Made by a program: the position numbers and the translations under genes. The notes beneath the pieces were generated by a model. That model was not told the origin of the DNA. It saw nothing but the letters and a program-made list of their open reading frames with translations, and ran no database searches. Below are positions 7,331 through 15,922 of a stretch of 61,901 nucleotides of DNA, one piece after another; position 1 is the first letter of the stretch; each line of letters opens with the position of its first letter. Source of the DNA: Oscillospiraceae bacterium (GTDB lineage Bacteria; Bacillota; Clostridia; Oscillospirales; Ruminococcaceae); NCBI GenBank assembly GCA_017461245.1, contig JAFTYW010000022.1, positions 1-61,901 of the forward strand, given 5' to 3'.

Positions 7331-7496
7331 TTTCAGCACTCCTTTGTTCATCTTCGGGGAATACGAGTATATCCAAATAGTTCTCCAACCAATGACGGAC
7401 GAGAGTTGAAGAGGACACTTTACGGGCGTCAGCAATTCTCTTAATTTTTTCCTTGTTTTCGGGTGTGATATACACCTTTTGCTCTACTTTATTCAT
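7308..7496 (-). CDS. Ribbon-helix-helix protein
   Basis: The 62-residue protein fits the CopG/MetJ fold: a short strand (KVEQKVYITPENKEKIKRIA) followed by a helix-turn-helix pair (RKVSSSTLVRHWLENYL). Such proteins control mobilization genes or act in relaxosomes. It starts one base into the ArdA stop region, so it is in the same leftward operon (96-aa protein, ardA, this gene, small unknown). Confidence 0.7.
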   Translation of the reverse strand: MNKVEQKVYITPENKEKIKRIADARKVSSSTLVRHWLENYLDILVFPEDEQRSAENVQQENE

Positions 7497-8290
7497 TACC
7501 TTTCTTCCTCTCTTTCATTATAAGTTTCTTCTAATTCTTCCTTGAAATCTTCGCCTAAGCTATCGTCAAAATCGCCACAATCTACAATGCCGTTTTCGGT
7601 AAAAACAAATTCGCCCTCGTCGTAAATTGCTTCGCCATATCGGGCATAGTCAAAATAATTGTCCTTGTTGTTAATTGCACCGTAACCACATTCGTCAATG
7701 TATGCCTGTCCGATTTCTTCGTCTGTGGCATTTTCGTCGCCACACCAATATTCTCCTGCCGTTTCGGGCATATCGTCATAATAGCAATATTCAAGGCGAA
7801 TATCACGACCAAGCGCCTCAACATCTAAATACTCTTCAATAGTGTCTTGTGAAAGTTCAGCGAACCCACCACAAGCGTCTATTATAAAGGTTGCAAGGTC
7901 GGTGTAATCGTCGCCCGATATAAACCAACCGTTGCCCTCAATGGCATTTGCACAGGCAGAATAAAAGTCTTTGCCATTATCCAAAAATGCCTCAAACAAA
8001 TCTGTTGCACCCTCGTCCGACACTCTTTCAAGCGCAAGGGCGATTTTATTTAGTTCTTTTATTGATGTGTATTCTCCGAGCATATCATAAACTTGTGTCG
8101 GATATTCTCCGTCATAGTCTGTGAAAAACCACTCTTCGTATGTATCATTTATTCCTATCTCTTCAAGAGCCGTTGCTAACTCGGCTTTGGTAATAGGGAA
8201 ACTGATGTATTTCCCGATTAGATACCCCTCAACATACTTTCCCAAGTTCGTGATATATCCCGTTAATTCATAGGTTTTTGTTATTGTCAT
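7496..8290 (-). CDS. ardA: ArdA-family antirestriction protein
   Basis: The 264-residue protein is strongly acidic along its length and matches the ArdA pattern: GYITNLGKYVEGYLIGKYISFP at the start, a TYEEWFFTDYDGEY box, and many Asp/Glu after. ArdA proteins mimic bent B-form DNA and block type I restriction enzymes, letting an element survive on entry to a new host. Its ATG overlaps the upstream gene's stop (ATGA) with AGGGA just before it. It is longer than the classical 165-residue ArdA, as is common in Firmicutes elements. Confidence 0.85.
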   Translation of the reverse strand: MTITKTYELTGYITNLGKYVEGYLIGKYISFPITKAELATALEEIGINDTYEEWFFTDYDGEYPTQVYDMLGEYTSIKELNKIALALERVSDEGATDLFEAFLDNGKDFYSACANAIEGNGWFISGDDYTDLATFIIDACGGFAELSQDTIEEYLDVEALGRDIRLEYCYYDDMPETAGEYWCGDENATDEEIGQAYIDECGYGAINNKDNYFDYARYGEAIYDEGEFVFTENGIVDCGDFDDSLGEDFKEELEETYNEREEER

Positions 8291-8577
8291 TTCTGTCCCT
8301 CACTTTCTTCTAACACCTTTCTTTGCACTACCTTAAAATGACTCGGACCAAATTGATGTATTTCTTCATAGACAAGTGTTGCGCCCGAATCCTTAAAGTG
8401 TGTGTTTCGCACTCTGTAATGTATTCCATTTTCAATTAAAAGGATTGTTTCTTGTCGTAACCAATCGTGCTGCGCCTCTGTCGTGTATGACACATCTTTG
8501 AGTGCAATATTAAGGTTTTCTGTTTCTTTCCGTAAAATGTTCAAAAGTTTTCTTTTACCCTTAAATTTGAATCTCAT
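8287..8577 (-). CDS. Small unknown protein preceding ArdA
   Basis: This 96-residue basic protein (MRFKFKGKRKLLNILRK at the start) has no recognised domain. The start at 8577 is set by AAAGGAG (8586-8592, spacing 8); a longer reading to 8640 has no such site. It is translationally coupled to ardA by a 4-base overlap. The composition and length could fit a small nucleic-acid-binding regulator. Confidence 0.6.
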   Translation of the reverse strand: MRFKFKGKRKLLNILRKETENLNIALKDVSYTTEAQHDWLRQETILLIENGIHYRVRNTHFKDSGATLVYEEIHQFGPSHFKVVQRKVLEESEGQK

Positions 8578-8654
8578 ATTTACATCTCCTTTCATTGTAA
8601 ATATGAGAGTTTTGATATTTTTACGAAAAAAGTGGGACATTTATTATTGACAGA

Positions 8655-8683
8655 TTGCAATTATTTTGATTTTATGATATAAT
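8655..8683 (+). promoter_or_regulatory. Promoter of the fused restriction-modification gene
   Basis: TTGCAA at 8655-8660, 17-base spacer, TATAAT at 8678-8683. It faces away from the ardA operon. Confidence 0.7.
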
Positions 8684-8715
8684 ACACTCAACTGTATAAA
8701 ATGGAGGTTCAAACA

Positions 8716-11010
8716 ATGTTTAAGAAATATAGTGTTGAACTTGAAGGACAAATAGAGTTTTACGAACAATATTTAAAAGTTATAAATCCTGAACTAACTT
8801 ATGAAGATATTTTCCGTAATAATACTGACGGTATATTAAACGGAAATTTATTAGAATTCAAATTAAATATAACCGACCTTAATGCCTGTTTGTTTCAATC
8901 AATAAAATATCTTTCTGCTATGCGAATAAAGGGTGAACCGATACCTGCAAATATTTTGTTGGTATCATTAAATACTGCAACAATTTATGTTTATCATTCG
9001 GCAGATTACTTAAAAGATATTGAGAAAGTTTATGTCGGTGGTGCTTCAAAAAAGAATGTTGGTTTTTTTGCTAATGATTACATTGTAAAACTGAAATATG
9101 CCGAAAATCAAACTGACGAGTTTTCTTTAATTCAGTTGCTTAAAGAGAATAACTATACTAAAATCAATATTGATGAAAATTGTATTGTTGGTTGGGCAGA
9201 GAAATACTATCGTGAAAACCCACAAGCAAGAAAATCTGATTTTATTGGTGATAGTACGGGCAAAGTTAAAATTATCGGCGAGATTAGAGAACCCAATAAA
9301 TTCAAAGATTACATATATGCTTATGCAGGAAAAGATAATGTCCGTTTTCAATATCTAATGGACAAATTAAACGATACACTTCAAAAGAAAAATTTAGGTG
9401 CTTTTTACACACCTGAACCTTATGTGGATAAATCTATTGAGTTGGTTCGTGAGGCTATCGCAAGAGTACCACAAGGAAACGATTACATAATTTTGGACCG
9501 TTGCGCAGGAACGGGAAATCTTGAAAAAAGGTTGACTGACGAGGAATTATCTCATTGTATCGTGTCAACTATTGAATATTACGAATATAAAGTATTATTA
9601 GAATTATTGGGTAGTAAAGTTCGCTATATTATTCCACCAACAGAAAAAGAAGATACATTTAATATGGGACTTGTCCGTGGTGCAGATGCTTTGTCGGAAG
9701 AATATATAAACAATCCTGTAATTAAACAGTATATTGACAATCCTAATTGTACTATTATTCTTTTTGAAAACCCACCTTATGCAGAAACTACCTCATTAGA
9801 ACATCAACGAACAAAGAAATCAGCAACATCATCAGCTTGGAAGAATACCTTTGTTGTTAAGGAAATGAAAAAGGTAGTAAAAGGTGCAGTTTCTAACGAT
9901 TTAGGAAATGCTTTTATATGGTCTGCATTTAAGTATTATTTAAGACAGCCAACCGATAGTTATATCGTATATTCACCTGTAAAATATTGGAAATCACAAC
10001 ACCTGATTAACAAAGAATTTATTAAAGGCTTTGCTTTTAATCGCAGACATTTTCATACAAATATTGATGCTTGTATAATGTGTGCTTTATGGTCTAATGT
10101 AGATAAAAATGTTACCTCATTAAAAATCACGGGTTATGATATACTGAATAATAATCAACTAAGCACTCCTATTGAATTGTCTGTTGATAGAGTGTATGAA
10201 TTGTTTAGTACAAGATATTATAACAAGGATAGTTTTGATGACGCCACATTTGACGGTATTTTAACGGGTCTTAACGGTTTAGAAGCAGAAGATGGTGTAA
10301 AATGCCGAATTAAACCTTTATATTCAAAGGATATGTTAGGTTATTTAGTGGCAGATAGTGTTGGTTTTGATAATCCTGATGCAAAATCAAGTTTATTGGT
10401 TGCAGGAAGATATAACGGAAATGGTTGTTATATTAGAAAAGATGATTACCTTAATAAACTACCAATGTTCTGTGCAAGTAGATATATAACATATAATAGA
10501 GAATGGACTGAAAGAGCAAGAATTATGAAATCGGCAGATGGGGCTGATAAATTCTTTACCGATGTTCAAAGTGGAAAGTTAAATCAATATCTATTAAAAT
10601 GCCTTGTGTTCACTTGCTTTGAAATGCAAAATCATATGAGAAGTTTTGTAGGTACAGACAATCGTTTTTATAGAAATGAATTATGTCTTGACACTACAAA
10701 CGGTGAAACATTAGCAAGTTTAGAATTGCAAAATCTTAATGTTACCGTTAAAGAAAAAGAACTTTTTAATATGTGGGAAACTATATTAAGGTGGGCAAAG
10801 AAAACCAAAAATTATAATGCTGAACTAACTTATGGTATTTATCAAATTTTCGCAGAACTTAACACCTTTACTCACGATGAAGAAACGGGAGAAAATAAAC
10901 CTGACTACCCCGAACTTAATGGTGCATTAAAATCATTAAAACAGAAAATCAGGGAATATTATAATTCTGAAATTGTACCGACATTATTTGAGTATGAGTT
11001 CTTAAAGTAA
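8716..11010 (+). CDS. Type IIG-like restriction endonuclease-methyltransferase fusion
   Basis: The 764-residue protein joins three parts. The N-terminus has a probable PD-(D/E)xK nuclease: Asp38, then Glu47-Phe-Lys49 (DGILNGNLLEFK), and a QxxxY motif at Gln61-Tyr65. The centre is an N6-adenine methyltransferase: GAFYTPEPYVDKSIEL before it, AdoMet motif DRCAGTGN at about 261, catalytic ENPPY at 351-355. The C-terminal 350 residues should hold the target-recognition region. One polypeptide with cutting and methylating parts is the type IIG layout. The start at 8716 is chosen because GGAGG at 8703-8707 precedes it; ATG at 8701 is part of that site. It could protect the element or stabilise it by addiction. 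Confidence 0.8.
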   Translation: MFKKYSVELEGQIEFYEQYLKVINPELTYEDIFRNNTDGILNGNLLEFKLNITDLNACLFQSIKYLSAMRIKGEPIPANILLVSLNTATIYVYHSADYLKDIEKVYVGGASKKNVGFFANDYIVKLKYAENQTDEFSLIQLLKENNYTKINIDENCIVGWAEKYYRENPQARKSDFIGDSTGKVKIIGEIREPNKFKDYIYAYAGKDNVRFQYLMDKLNDTLQKKNLGAFYTPEPYVDKSIELVREAIARVPQGNDYIILDRCAGTGNLEKRLTDEELSHCIVSTIEYYEYKVLLELLGSKVRYIIPPTEKEDTFNMGLVRGADALSEEYINNPVIKQYIDNPNCTIILFENPPYAETTSLEHQRTKKSATSSAWKNTFVVKEMKKVVKGAVSNDLGNAFIWSAFKYYLRQPTDSYIVYSPVKYWKSQHLINKEFIKGFAFNRRHFHTNIDACIMCALWSNVDKNVTSLKITGYDILNNNQLSTPIELSVDRVYELFSTRYYNKDSFDDATFDGILTGLNGLEAEDGVKCRIKPLYSKDMLGYLVADSVGFDNPDAKSSLLVAGRYNGNGCYIRKDDYLNKLPMFCASRYITYNREWTERARIMKSADGADKFFTDVQSGKLNQYLLKCLVFTCFEMQNHMRSFVGTDNRFYRNELCLDTTNGETLASLELQNLNVTVKEKELFNMWETILRWAKKTKNYNAELTYGIYQIFAELNTFTHDEETGENKPDYPELNGALKSLKQKIREYYNSEIVPTLFEYEFLK

Positions 11011-11018
11011 ACAAAAAA

Positions 11019-11051
11019 GATATGAGGGAATTATTACTTTTCCCTCATATC
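11019..11051. terminator. Bidirectional terminator
   Basis: An 11-bp stem (GATATGAGGGA / TCCCTCATATC) with A-run before and T-run after separates two convergent genes. A related stem is at 13021-13055. Confidence 0.85.
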
Positions 11052-11055
11052 TTTT

Positions 11056-12468
11056 TTATCTTTCTACATCATTTTCCAACTGAGCTTGGTTATGTTCTAT
11101 CATATTTTCAAGATTGAGATTCACGGTTGAAAGCAGATTTTCCCACAAGCGCATAGTTTCATATATACGGGTAAAATCTTCACTTTTAAGTGCCTCTGCC
11201 GTTTGTTGCGAAACCGAGCAAACCAACCGTGCCTCTTCCTTTAATCGCCTGTTGAGTTCTTGCAACTGTCGTAACTGTTGTTCTTCACGGTCAACCTTGA
11301 ATTTCAAGAATAAAGCACATATCAAGCGAAACAGACGGGAGAAAATAAACCCGTTCCCCGAAACAACAGAATTAAGCAAATCTATCATTCGCTCTTTGTC
11401 GTAGTTCTTTTGAGATACGGCAAGGGCGATTTCTTTTTTTAACTCTGCTTTATTTTCTTTATACCTATACCAATACCGAGAATTGTCGCACTTGTATTCT
11501 TCCCACAGTTGCGCCAATCGTTCCTGTTGGCTTTCTTCCTGTTCCTGCAAATCGGTCAACTCTTCCCGTAATTCGTCATTTTCCTGTAACAACAAAAAGG
11601 CATTACCACTTTCGGACCTTAACAAAAAATCGTTAAACTTTTCTTCCTGTTCGTCAAGTGCTTTTCCTCGTTCTTCGTTTCTTAATTTTTCTTGGGACAA
11701 AATATACTCTTCCTTGTGCAAGTGTCTTTTACTGCCTTTCCCTGCAACAATTTCTATGCCGTATTCAGCACATAGTTCGGTCAAAATACCCCTTTCGTAT
11801 TCTTCCCATTTTGTAATTGCGAGTTTTTGTTCATCACCACAAAACCCAAGTTGATACAAAGCCTTATTCATTGATACTTGATGTTTCATACCTCGTTTGT
11901 TGTCGTTACAATGGAAAACAATATCACAATGCAGATGTACTTGACCGTTTTCGCATAGGTGGATAGCAGCGTTGGCAAGTTCTATCCCGAATTCTCTGCC
12001 GTTGTACCTTTTCGCAAAGTCCTCAACATACCTTTGTAGAATTTCTCGTGCCTCGTATTTTCTTTCGCCATTTACGGCATTGAACGAGGGGTTGTCTCGA
12101 AGATTCCCGATTGTTACGACAAACTCATAGCACACCTTTTTGGCTTTGGTATTTTGGCGCAAGGTATGCTTGGTTGCACCTTGAACCCGTAATTGTTTAA
12201 GTTTCTTTTTTTCTTTTTCCAAAGCCTCGGTTAATTGTCCCAAGTAATCGTCAATTTTTCTGTCCTTTCTTTTCTGTCGGGCGTTGTATTCTTCAACATC
12301 GGACGAGAAAAGTTCGGTAAAAATCGTTTGTAAACTTTTATTACCCGACCAATAATAATTATCGCATTGACGGGAAATATCGCTATGTGGTACGGGTATT
12401 GTTCTGTTGTTGTGTTCTATACCTATTTCCGTTGATGTCATACAAAAAGATAAAGTTGCCTGTTCCAT
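11056..12468 (-). CDS. MobV (Pre/Mob) family relaxase
   Basis: The 470-residue protein resembles plasmid mobilization/recombination (Pre/Mob) relaxases. The N-terminal motif reads HNNRTIPVPHSDISR and then NYYW, with Arg and Asn in the places used by this family. A metal-site-like segment GQVHLHCDIVF is around residue 175-185, with HLH in place of the usual PHxH. The C-terminal half is a long coiled coil rich in Glu, Gln and Lys, typical of the family. The enzyme should nick the element at an origin of transfer, probably in the gap upstream of it (12469-12703). No secretion system is in the element, so it would rely on another one. Confidence 0.75.
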   Translation of the reverse strand: MEQATLSFCMTSTEIGIEHNNRTIPVPHSDISRQCDNYYWSGNKSLQTIFTELFSSDVEEYNARQKRKDRKIDDYLGQLTEALEKEKKKLKQLRVQGATKHTLRQNTKAKKVCYEFVVTIGNLRDNPSFNAVNGERKYEAREILQRYVEDFAKRYNGREFGIELANAAIHLCENGQVHLHCDIVFHCNDNKRGMKHQVSMNKALYQLGFCGDEQKLAITKWEEYERGILTELCAEYGIEIVAGKGSKRHLHKEEYILSQEKLRNEERGKALDEQEEKFNDFLLRSESGNAFLLLQENDELREELTDLQEQEESQQERLAQLWEEYKCDNSRYWYRYKENKAELKKEIALAVSQKNYDKERMIDLLNSVVSGNGFIFSRLFRLICALFLKFKVDREEQQLRQLQELNRRLKEEARLVCSVSQQTAEALKSEDFTRIYETMRLWENLLSTVNLNLENMIEHNQAQLENDVER

Positions 12469-12703
12469 AAATTACTCCTTTCTATGTTCTGCTTTAAGTA
12501 TGATTTTTTGTGATTTTTTGAGGTCAAAAAACACAACCCAATGTATTTTGTGACTGCGAAAACTCCCGTTTTCACTTATTCACAAAAATTGGGTTTCCTA
12601 CGGAAAAACTCCATACTGTCGCACAGAACATAAGGGGGATTTCGCCTTTTCGCTTTTAATCTCTCATACTGATTTTATAAGATTAAAAGAAAGGAGAAAT
12701 TTT
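12469..12703. other. Gap between relaxase and RHH gene; candidate origin of transfer
   Basis: The 235 bases hold no gene. They include a perfect short hairpin GAAAAC-TCCC-GTTTTC at about 12559-12574, an 11-base run TGTCGCACAGA, and ribosome binding sites for the two divergent genes. MobV relaxases usually cut just upstream of their own gene, so the nick site is likely here. I could not match a known nick sequence. Confidence 0.35.
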
Positions 12704-12970
12704 ATGACAACGATAAAATTTGAATTGTCGGAAGAATACAAGCGCCAACTCAAAATAAGAACGGTTCACGAGGGCAAAACATTGACAAGTTTTATTTTAG
12801 AAGCCTTATATGCAATAGAGCCACCTAAAAGCGAAAATACCACGAATGCCCAAAATCGCATTGAGGAAATTAACGAGATTCTTGCAAAACACGGTGCTGA
12901 ATTGACAAAAGAAGAACGAGAAAAATTAAAGTCAGAGCGACATCAATTAAAAGGTATGAGCCAAAACTAA
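12704..12970 (+). CDS. Ribbon-helix-helix accessory protein
   Basis: The 88-residue protein has a short strand (TTIKFELSEEYKRQLKIRT) and a helix pair (GKTLTSFILEALYAI) like Arc/CopG proteins, then a Lys/Glu-rich helix. It is divergent from the relaxase gene, where relaxosome accessory proteins or copy-number regulators are commonly placed. AAAGGAG precedes the ATG. It ends at a strong bidirectional-looking terminator. Confidence 0.7.
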   Translation: MTTIKFELSEEYKRQLKIRTVHEGKTLTSFILEALYAIEPPKSENTTNAQNRIEEINEILAKHGAELTKEEREKLKSERHQLKGMSQN

Positions 12971-13020
12971 TTTTGCAACAAAAATAGTGCAACAATAAGT
13001 TTTCTGCCATAACCACACCA

Positions 13021-13055
13021 AAAAGGATATGAGGGGTTTTTCCTCATATCCTTTT
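13021..13055. terminator. Terminator between RHH and replication genes
   Basis: A 14-base stem (AAAAGGATATGAGG / CCTCATATCCTTTT) with T-run. Confidence 0.8.
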
Positions 13056-13130
13056 TTTCTCTTATGTGAAAATTCTCTTTTGGGTAGTCCGTCTTTCATT
13101 CTTATTAAAAAGATTGAAAGGGGGCAGTAT

Positions 13131-14429
13131 ATGAACATTTACGAGGTTCTTTTTCCACCCAATAGTGAATTTCCCGAAACAGTACATTTCGCCGTTATGA
13201 CAAAGGATAAAAAACTTAAAACTATCGCCTATGCCGATTTAGAACACCTACAAGAACAAGTTAAGAAAATCAAGATTAGAAAATCGCTTGATTACTACCT
13301 AACTTGTAACACCATAAAAAAATACCAAAAACGAAATGCAGATAATGTGCTTGGGTTTCATTCCTTGGTTTTAGATTTTGATATACACAATGCAGAAGCC
13401 ACAGAGCGAGAACAAATTATAAGTTCTTTATTATGGCGCTTAAAACGAGATTTATATGACATTAAACCACCGTTCCAAATTCCAAAGCCCGTAGTGTTGA
13501 ATCTAACGGGGAGAGGTCTCCAAATGTGGTATGCGCTTGAACCAACATCAGCACGGTTAGAGTTCCTTTATAGAAAAGCAAAGGAATACTTAATTTTGAT
13601 ATACGAGGCATTTTTAAGCGAATACCCCGAACTTGAAGCAAACATTACGATTGACCGTGTTGCAAGTGGTAATATGTGTGGGTTGTATCGTATGTTTTCA
13701 ACTTACAATACAAAAACGGGAACACGAACAAAAATGATACGATTACACGACAAGCGCATTGACCTAAACACACTTATAGAGGAATTGTCGGAAAATGAGG
13801 TTATACAGGAACACTTACAACAAAAGGAAGAGCGAAAACAAAATACACCGAAACTTAACAATGATTATATACTTACCGAGCCAAAAAATAACGGTGCAGC
13901 GTTGCACTTAAAAAGGTTGGGTATAATACGACAGTTAGCGATTGAACGAGAGGATAATATAGGAGAACGAGATATTATGTTGTTTCTTGCCTACAATTCA
14001 GCGAAACAATGTATGCCGATAGAAGAGGCAAAAAAGATATGCAGAGAAATCAATAATACATTTTCCGAACCCCTAAAAGATATTGAGTATCTGTTTAGGA
14101 ATAGCAAAACATATAAAATCAAAACAGAAACTTTTTGCGAGTGGTTGAATCTTGATGTAAACACCGTTAAGATAAGCACACCCAATTTAACAAGAGATAT
14201 TCAAAGGAAGATAAACAAGGAAGAGCGAGAACAGAAAAAGACCGAAGCCGTGAAGATGTTAAAAGAGGGACAGACCATAAAAGAGGTTGCAGAGAAAACG
14301 GAGTTGTCCTTTTCAACCGTCAGTAGATTATCGGGACTACTCCCGAAAGTGAAAAAACAAAAGGAATGGGAAAAATTAGGTATCAGCAAGGCGACCTACT
14401 ACCGACAGAAAAAGAAACTTAACAACTGA
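13131..14429 (+). CDS. Primase-like replication protein of the element
   Basis: The 432-residue protein looks like an archaeo-eukaryotic-type primase or RepB-like replication protein. Asp82-Phe-Asp84 (LVLDFDIH) provides a DxD metal site, and the segments LTGRGLQMWYAL and ITIDRVASGNMCGLYRMF fit the later family motifs. The C-terminus has a helix-turn-helix (TIKEVAEKTELSFSTVSRLSG) and a second short one (LGISKATYYRQ). The start at 13131 follows AAAGGGGG; earlier in-frame codons lack a binding site and cross the terminator stem. It would prime or initiate replication of the excised circle. Confidence 0.65.
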   Translation: MNIYEVLFPPNSEFPETVHFAVMTKDKKLKTIAYADLEHLQEQVKKIKIRKSLDYYLTCNTIKKYQKRNADNVLGFHSLVLDFDIHNAEATEREQIISSLLWRLKRDLYDIKPPFQIPKPVVLNLTGRGLQMWYALEPTSARLEFLYRKAKEYLILIYEAFLSEYPELEANITIDRVASGNMCGLYRMFSTYNTKTGTRTKMIRLHDKRIDLNTLIEELSENEVIQEHLQQKEERKQNTPKLNNDYILTEPKNNGAALHLKRLGIIRQLAIEREDNIGERDIMLFLAYNSAKQCMPIEEAKKICREINNTFSEPLKDIEYLFRNSKTYKIKTETFCEWLNLDVNTVKISTPNLTRDIQRKINKEEREQKKTEAVKMLKEGQTIKEVAEKTELSFSTVSRLSGLLPKVKKQKEWEKLGISKATYYRQKKKLNN

Positions 14430-14550
14430 GCTATGATACCGATTTTTCTCAAAATGGTTCTATGTATATTATATTATGCTATATGGGTAAGGCATAGACT
14501 AACGGTTAGCACCACATCAGTATTATTGCCTTTGGAGAATGAGCGCACAC

Positions 14551-14583
14551 CCAAAGCACACTTTGAGGTGGGCGCTATTGCTT
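14551..14583 (+). terminator. Terminator after the primase-like gene
   Basis: AGCGC plus CACCC pair with GGTGG plus GCGCT around an internal bulge, then T-rich sequence. The rest of 14430-14645 holds no gene I can support. Confidence 0.5.
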
Positions 14584-14648
14584 TTTTGTTTCTTTTTCAG
14601 CAAGTGAAAAAGAAAGAGGGACTTTTTTTGCTTCTTTTTTTATAACGG

Positions 14649-14677
14649 TTGCAAAAAATATTGAAATGTGGTATTAT
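14649..14677 (+). promoter_or_regulatory. Promoter of structured RNA, copy A
   Basis: TTGCAA at 14649-14654, 17-base spacer, TATTAT at 14672-14677. The start would be at about 14684, right at the first base of the closing stem. Confidence 0.7.
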
Positions 14678-14683
14678 ATGAAC

Positions 14684-14856
14684 ATACCACATCACAACTT
14701 AATTATAATAGACTATTTATCTATATTTAGGAGAACACTACCTTGGTAAAAGGTGTTCTCTCTATTCTCCTATGTGGGTAAATAGTTTCGGTGTGATGTG
14801 GTAGTCTAACCGAGGGAAACACTTTTTCGGCACACTCTTCGGGGTGTGCTTTTTTA
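14684..14856 (+). ncRNA. Structured leader or small RNA, copy A (before SLOG gene)
   Basis: About 173 nt, starting at a promoter and ending in an intrinsic terminator (GCACAC 14830-14835, GTGTGC 14844-14849, T-run to 14856). The closing stem is 14685-14695 with 14793-14803 (11 bp). Inside are stem 14710-14719 with 14779-14788, stem 14728-14733 with 14767-14772, and an apical hairpin 14731-14738 with 14753-14760, loop containing TTGGTAAAA. The same architecture with different stem sequences but a conserved loop is at 51102-51243, which is compensatory evidence for the fold. The family is not identified. Confidence 0.75.
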
Positions 14857-14869
14857 TTGAGGTGTGTTT

Positions 14870-15262
14870 ATGTTCAAAAAGAAATTACCCACAAAAAGAG
14901 TTGTAATTGCAGGGTGCAGAGATTATAATAATTATGACGAGGCAAAACCCTATATTGATTATTGCTTATCAAATGTCCGAAAAGAAAACAATATAGTTAT
15001 CGTTTCGGGTTGTGCAAGTGGCGCTGATGCTATCGGCGAAAGATATGCAGAAGAAAACGGGTTTGAGGTTGAAAAATATCCTGCTGATTGGAAAACCTAC
15101 GGGAGAAGCGCAGGACCAAAGCGAAACAAACAAATGGCAGAGGTCAGCGATTATGTTATTTGCTTTTGGGACGAGAAAAGTGCAGGTACACGGTCAATGA
15201 TTTCTTATGCCCGTAAGTGTGGAAAGCCCGTCAAAATTAAAAAGATATTTCAAGACGGTTAA
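14870..15262 (+). CDS. SLOG-superfamily (DUF2493-like) protein
   Basis: The 130-residue protein has the Rossmann-like nucleotide fold of the SLOG/YpsA group: RVVIAGCRDYNN at the start, the glycine-rich IVSGCASGADAIGERYA, and the later GPKRNKQMAEVSDYVICFWD and GTRSMISYARKCGKPV. SLOG proteins bind or make nucleotide derivatives and often occur in mobile or defence islands. The start at 14870 follows GAGGTG, which also contains the GTG at 14864 that could be read as an earlier start. It sits just after the terminator of the structured RNA, so expression may need terminator read-through. A partner gene follows 15 bases later. Confidence 0.8.
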   Translation: MFKKKLPTKRVVIAGCRDYNNYDEAKPYIDYCLSNVRKENNIVIVSGCASGADAIGERYAEENGFEVEKYPADWKTYGRSAGPKRNKQMAEVSDYVICFWDEKSAGTRSMISYARKCGKPVKIKKIFQDG

Positions 15263-15277
15263 AGTTGGTGATACTTA

Positions 15278-15880
15278 ATGAAATGTATTTATTGTGGCAA
15301 AAAGACAGAAAGATTTTTTGATGTCGCACATCAAGAATGCCACGACAAATATTTAAGGCATAGTAATTCACTATTAAATATTTGCAGGGAATACGAGAAC
15401 GGAAATATAGAACATAAAACAGCAGTTAAATCTCTTGTGGAGTTGTGTCAAGATAAAAACTATTGTAACAAATCGCTTGATAGAGATATAAATGATTTTG
15501 AGGATATTATGCGAAAGGGCGAGTGTCCGATATTTGTTACTAAATTTTTTACTGTTGTTGAAGAGAAAAATAGTTGTCGTATGAAGAGGGTGGGTTATAA
15601 CGAAGCCCGTCCATTTTGGAATGTTGAGAAAAAAACATTATCCAAAATCGCTAACTTGCTGATTACCGATAAAAGTTTATACATAGATTTAATTGGTACA
15701 AAAATATTTTTTCCGTTAAGCAAGATTGAACTTGTGAAAGAAGATTATTTTAACTCGGTATATTTTGATGTCAAAACATCTTCGCCTTACCCACACAGAT
15801 ATTATTTGAATTTTAAGAACAGGAAAGAAAAAGAAGAATCTAATCTGTATTATTTCTTATCTTGTTTGTCGGGGAAATAA
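15278..15880 (+). CDS. Zinc-ribbon protein of unknown function, partner of SLOG gene
   Basis: The 200-residue protein begins with a short Cys cluster (MKCIYCGKKTERF, then AHQECHDKY) that suggests a zinc ribbon. The middle is helical. The C-terminal part (TLSKIANLLITDKSLYI, IFFPLSKIELVKEDY) resembles a PH-like beta sandwich found in bacterial proteins with an N-terminal zinc ribbon. It follows the SLOG gene closely and should be in the same transcript. No catalytic motif is visible, so I do not assign a function. Confidence 0.65.
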   Translation: MKCIYCGKKTERFFDVAHQECHDKYLRHSNSLLNICREYENGNIEHKTAVKSLVELCQDKNYCNKSLDRDINDFEDIMRKGECPIFVTKFFTVVEEKNSCRMKRVGYNEARPFWNVEKKTLSKIANLLITDKSLYIDLIGTKIFFPLSKIELVKEDYFNSVYFDVKTSSPYPHRYYLNFKNRKEKEESNLYYFLSCLSGK

Positions 15881-15922
15881 GCGAAACAAACCGATTGAAA
15901 AAACGATATGAGAGAGTTTTTT

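Noticed and set aside
6018-8696. Shared 12-base motif TACAGTTGAGTG / CACTCAACTGTA near two promoters of the element
   Set aside because: Some 12-base matches are expected by chance in 62 kb, and there is no symmetry or third copy.
14684-14856. 6S RNA
   Set aside because: The closing stem and loops do not show the long duplex with central bubble, and there are two copies in front of unrelated genes. A covariance search would decide.
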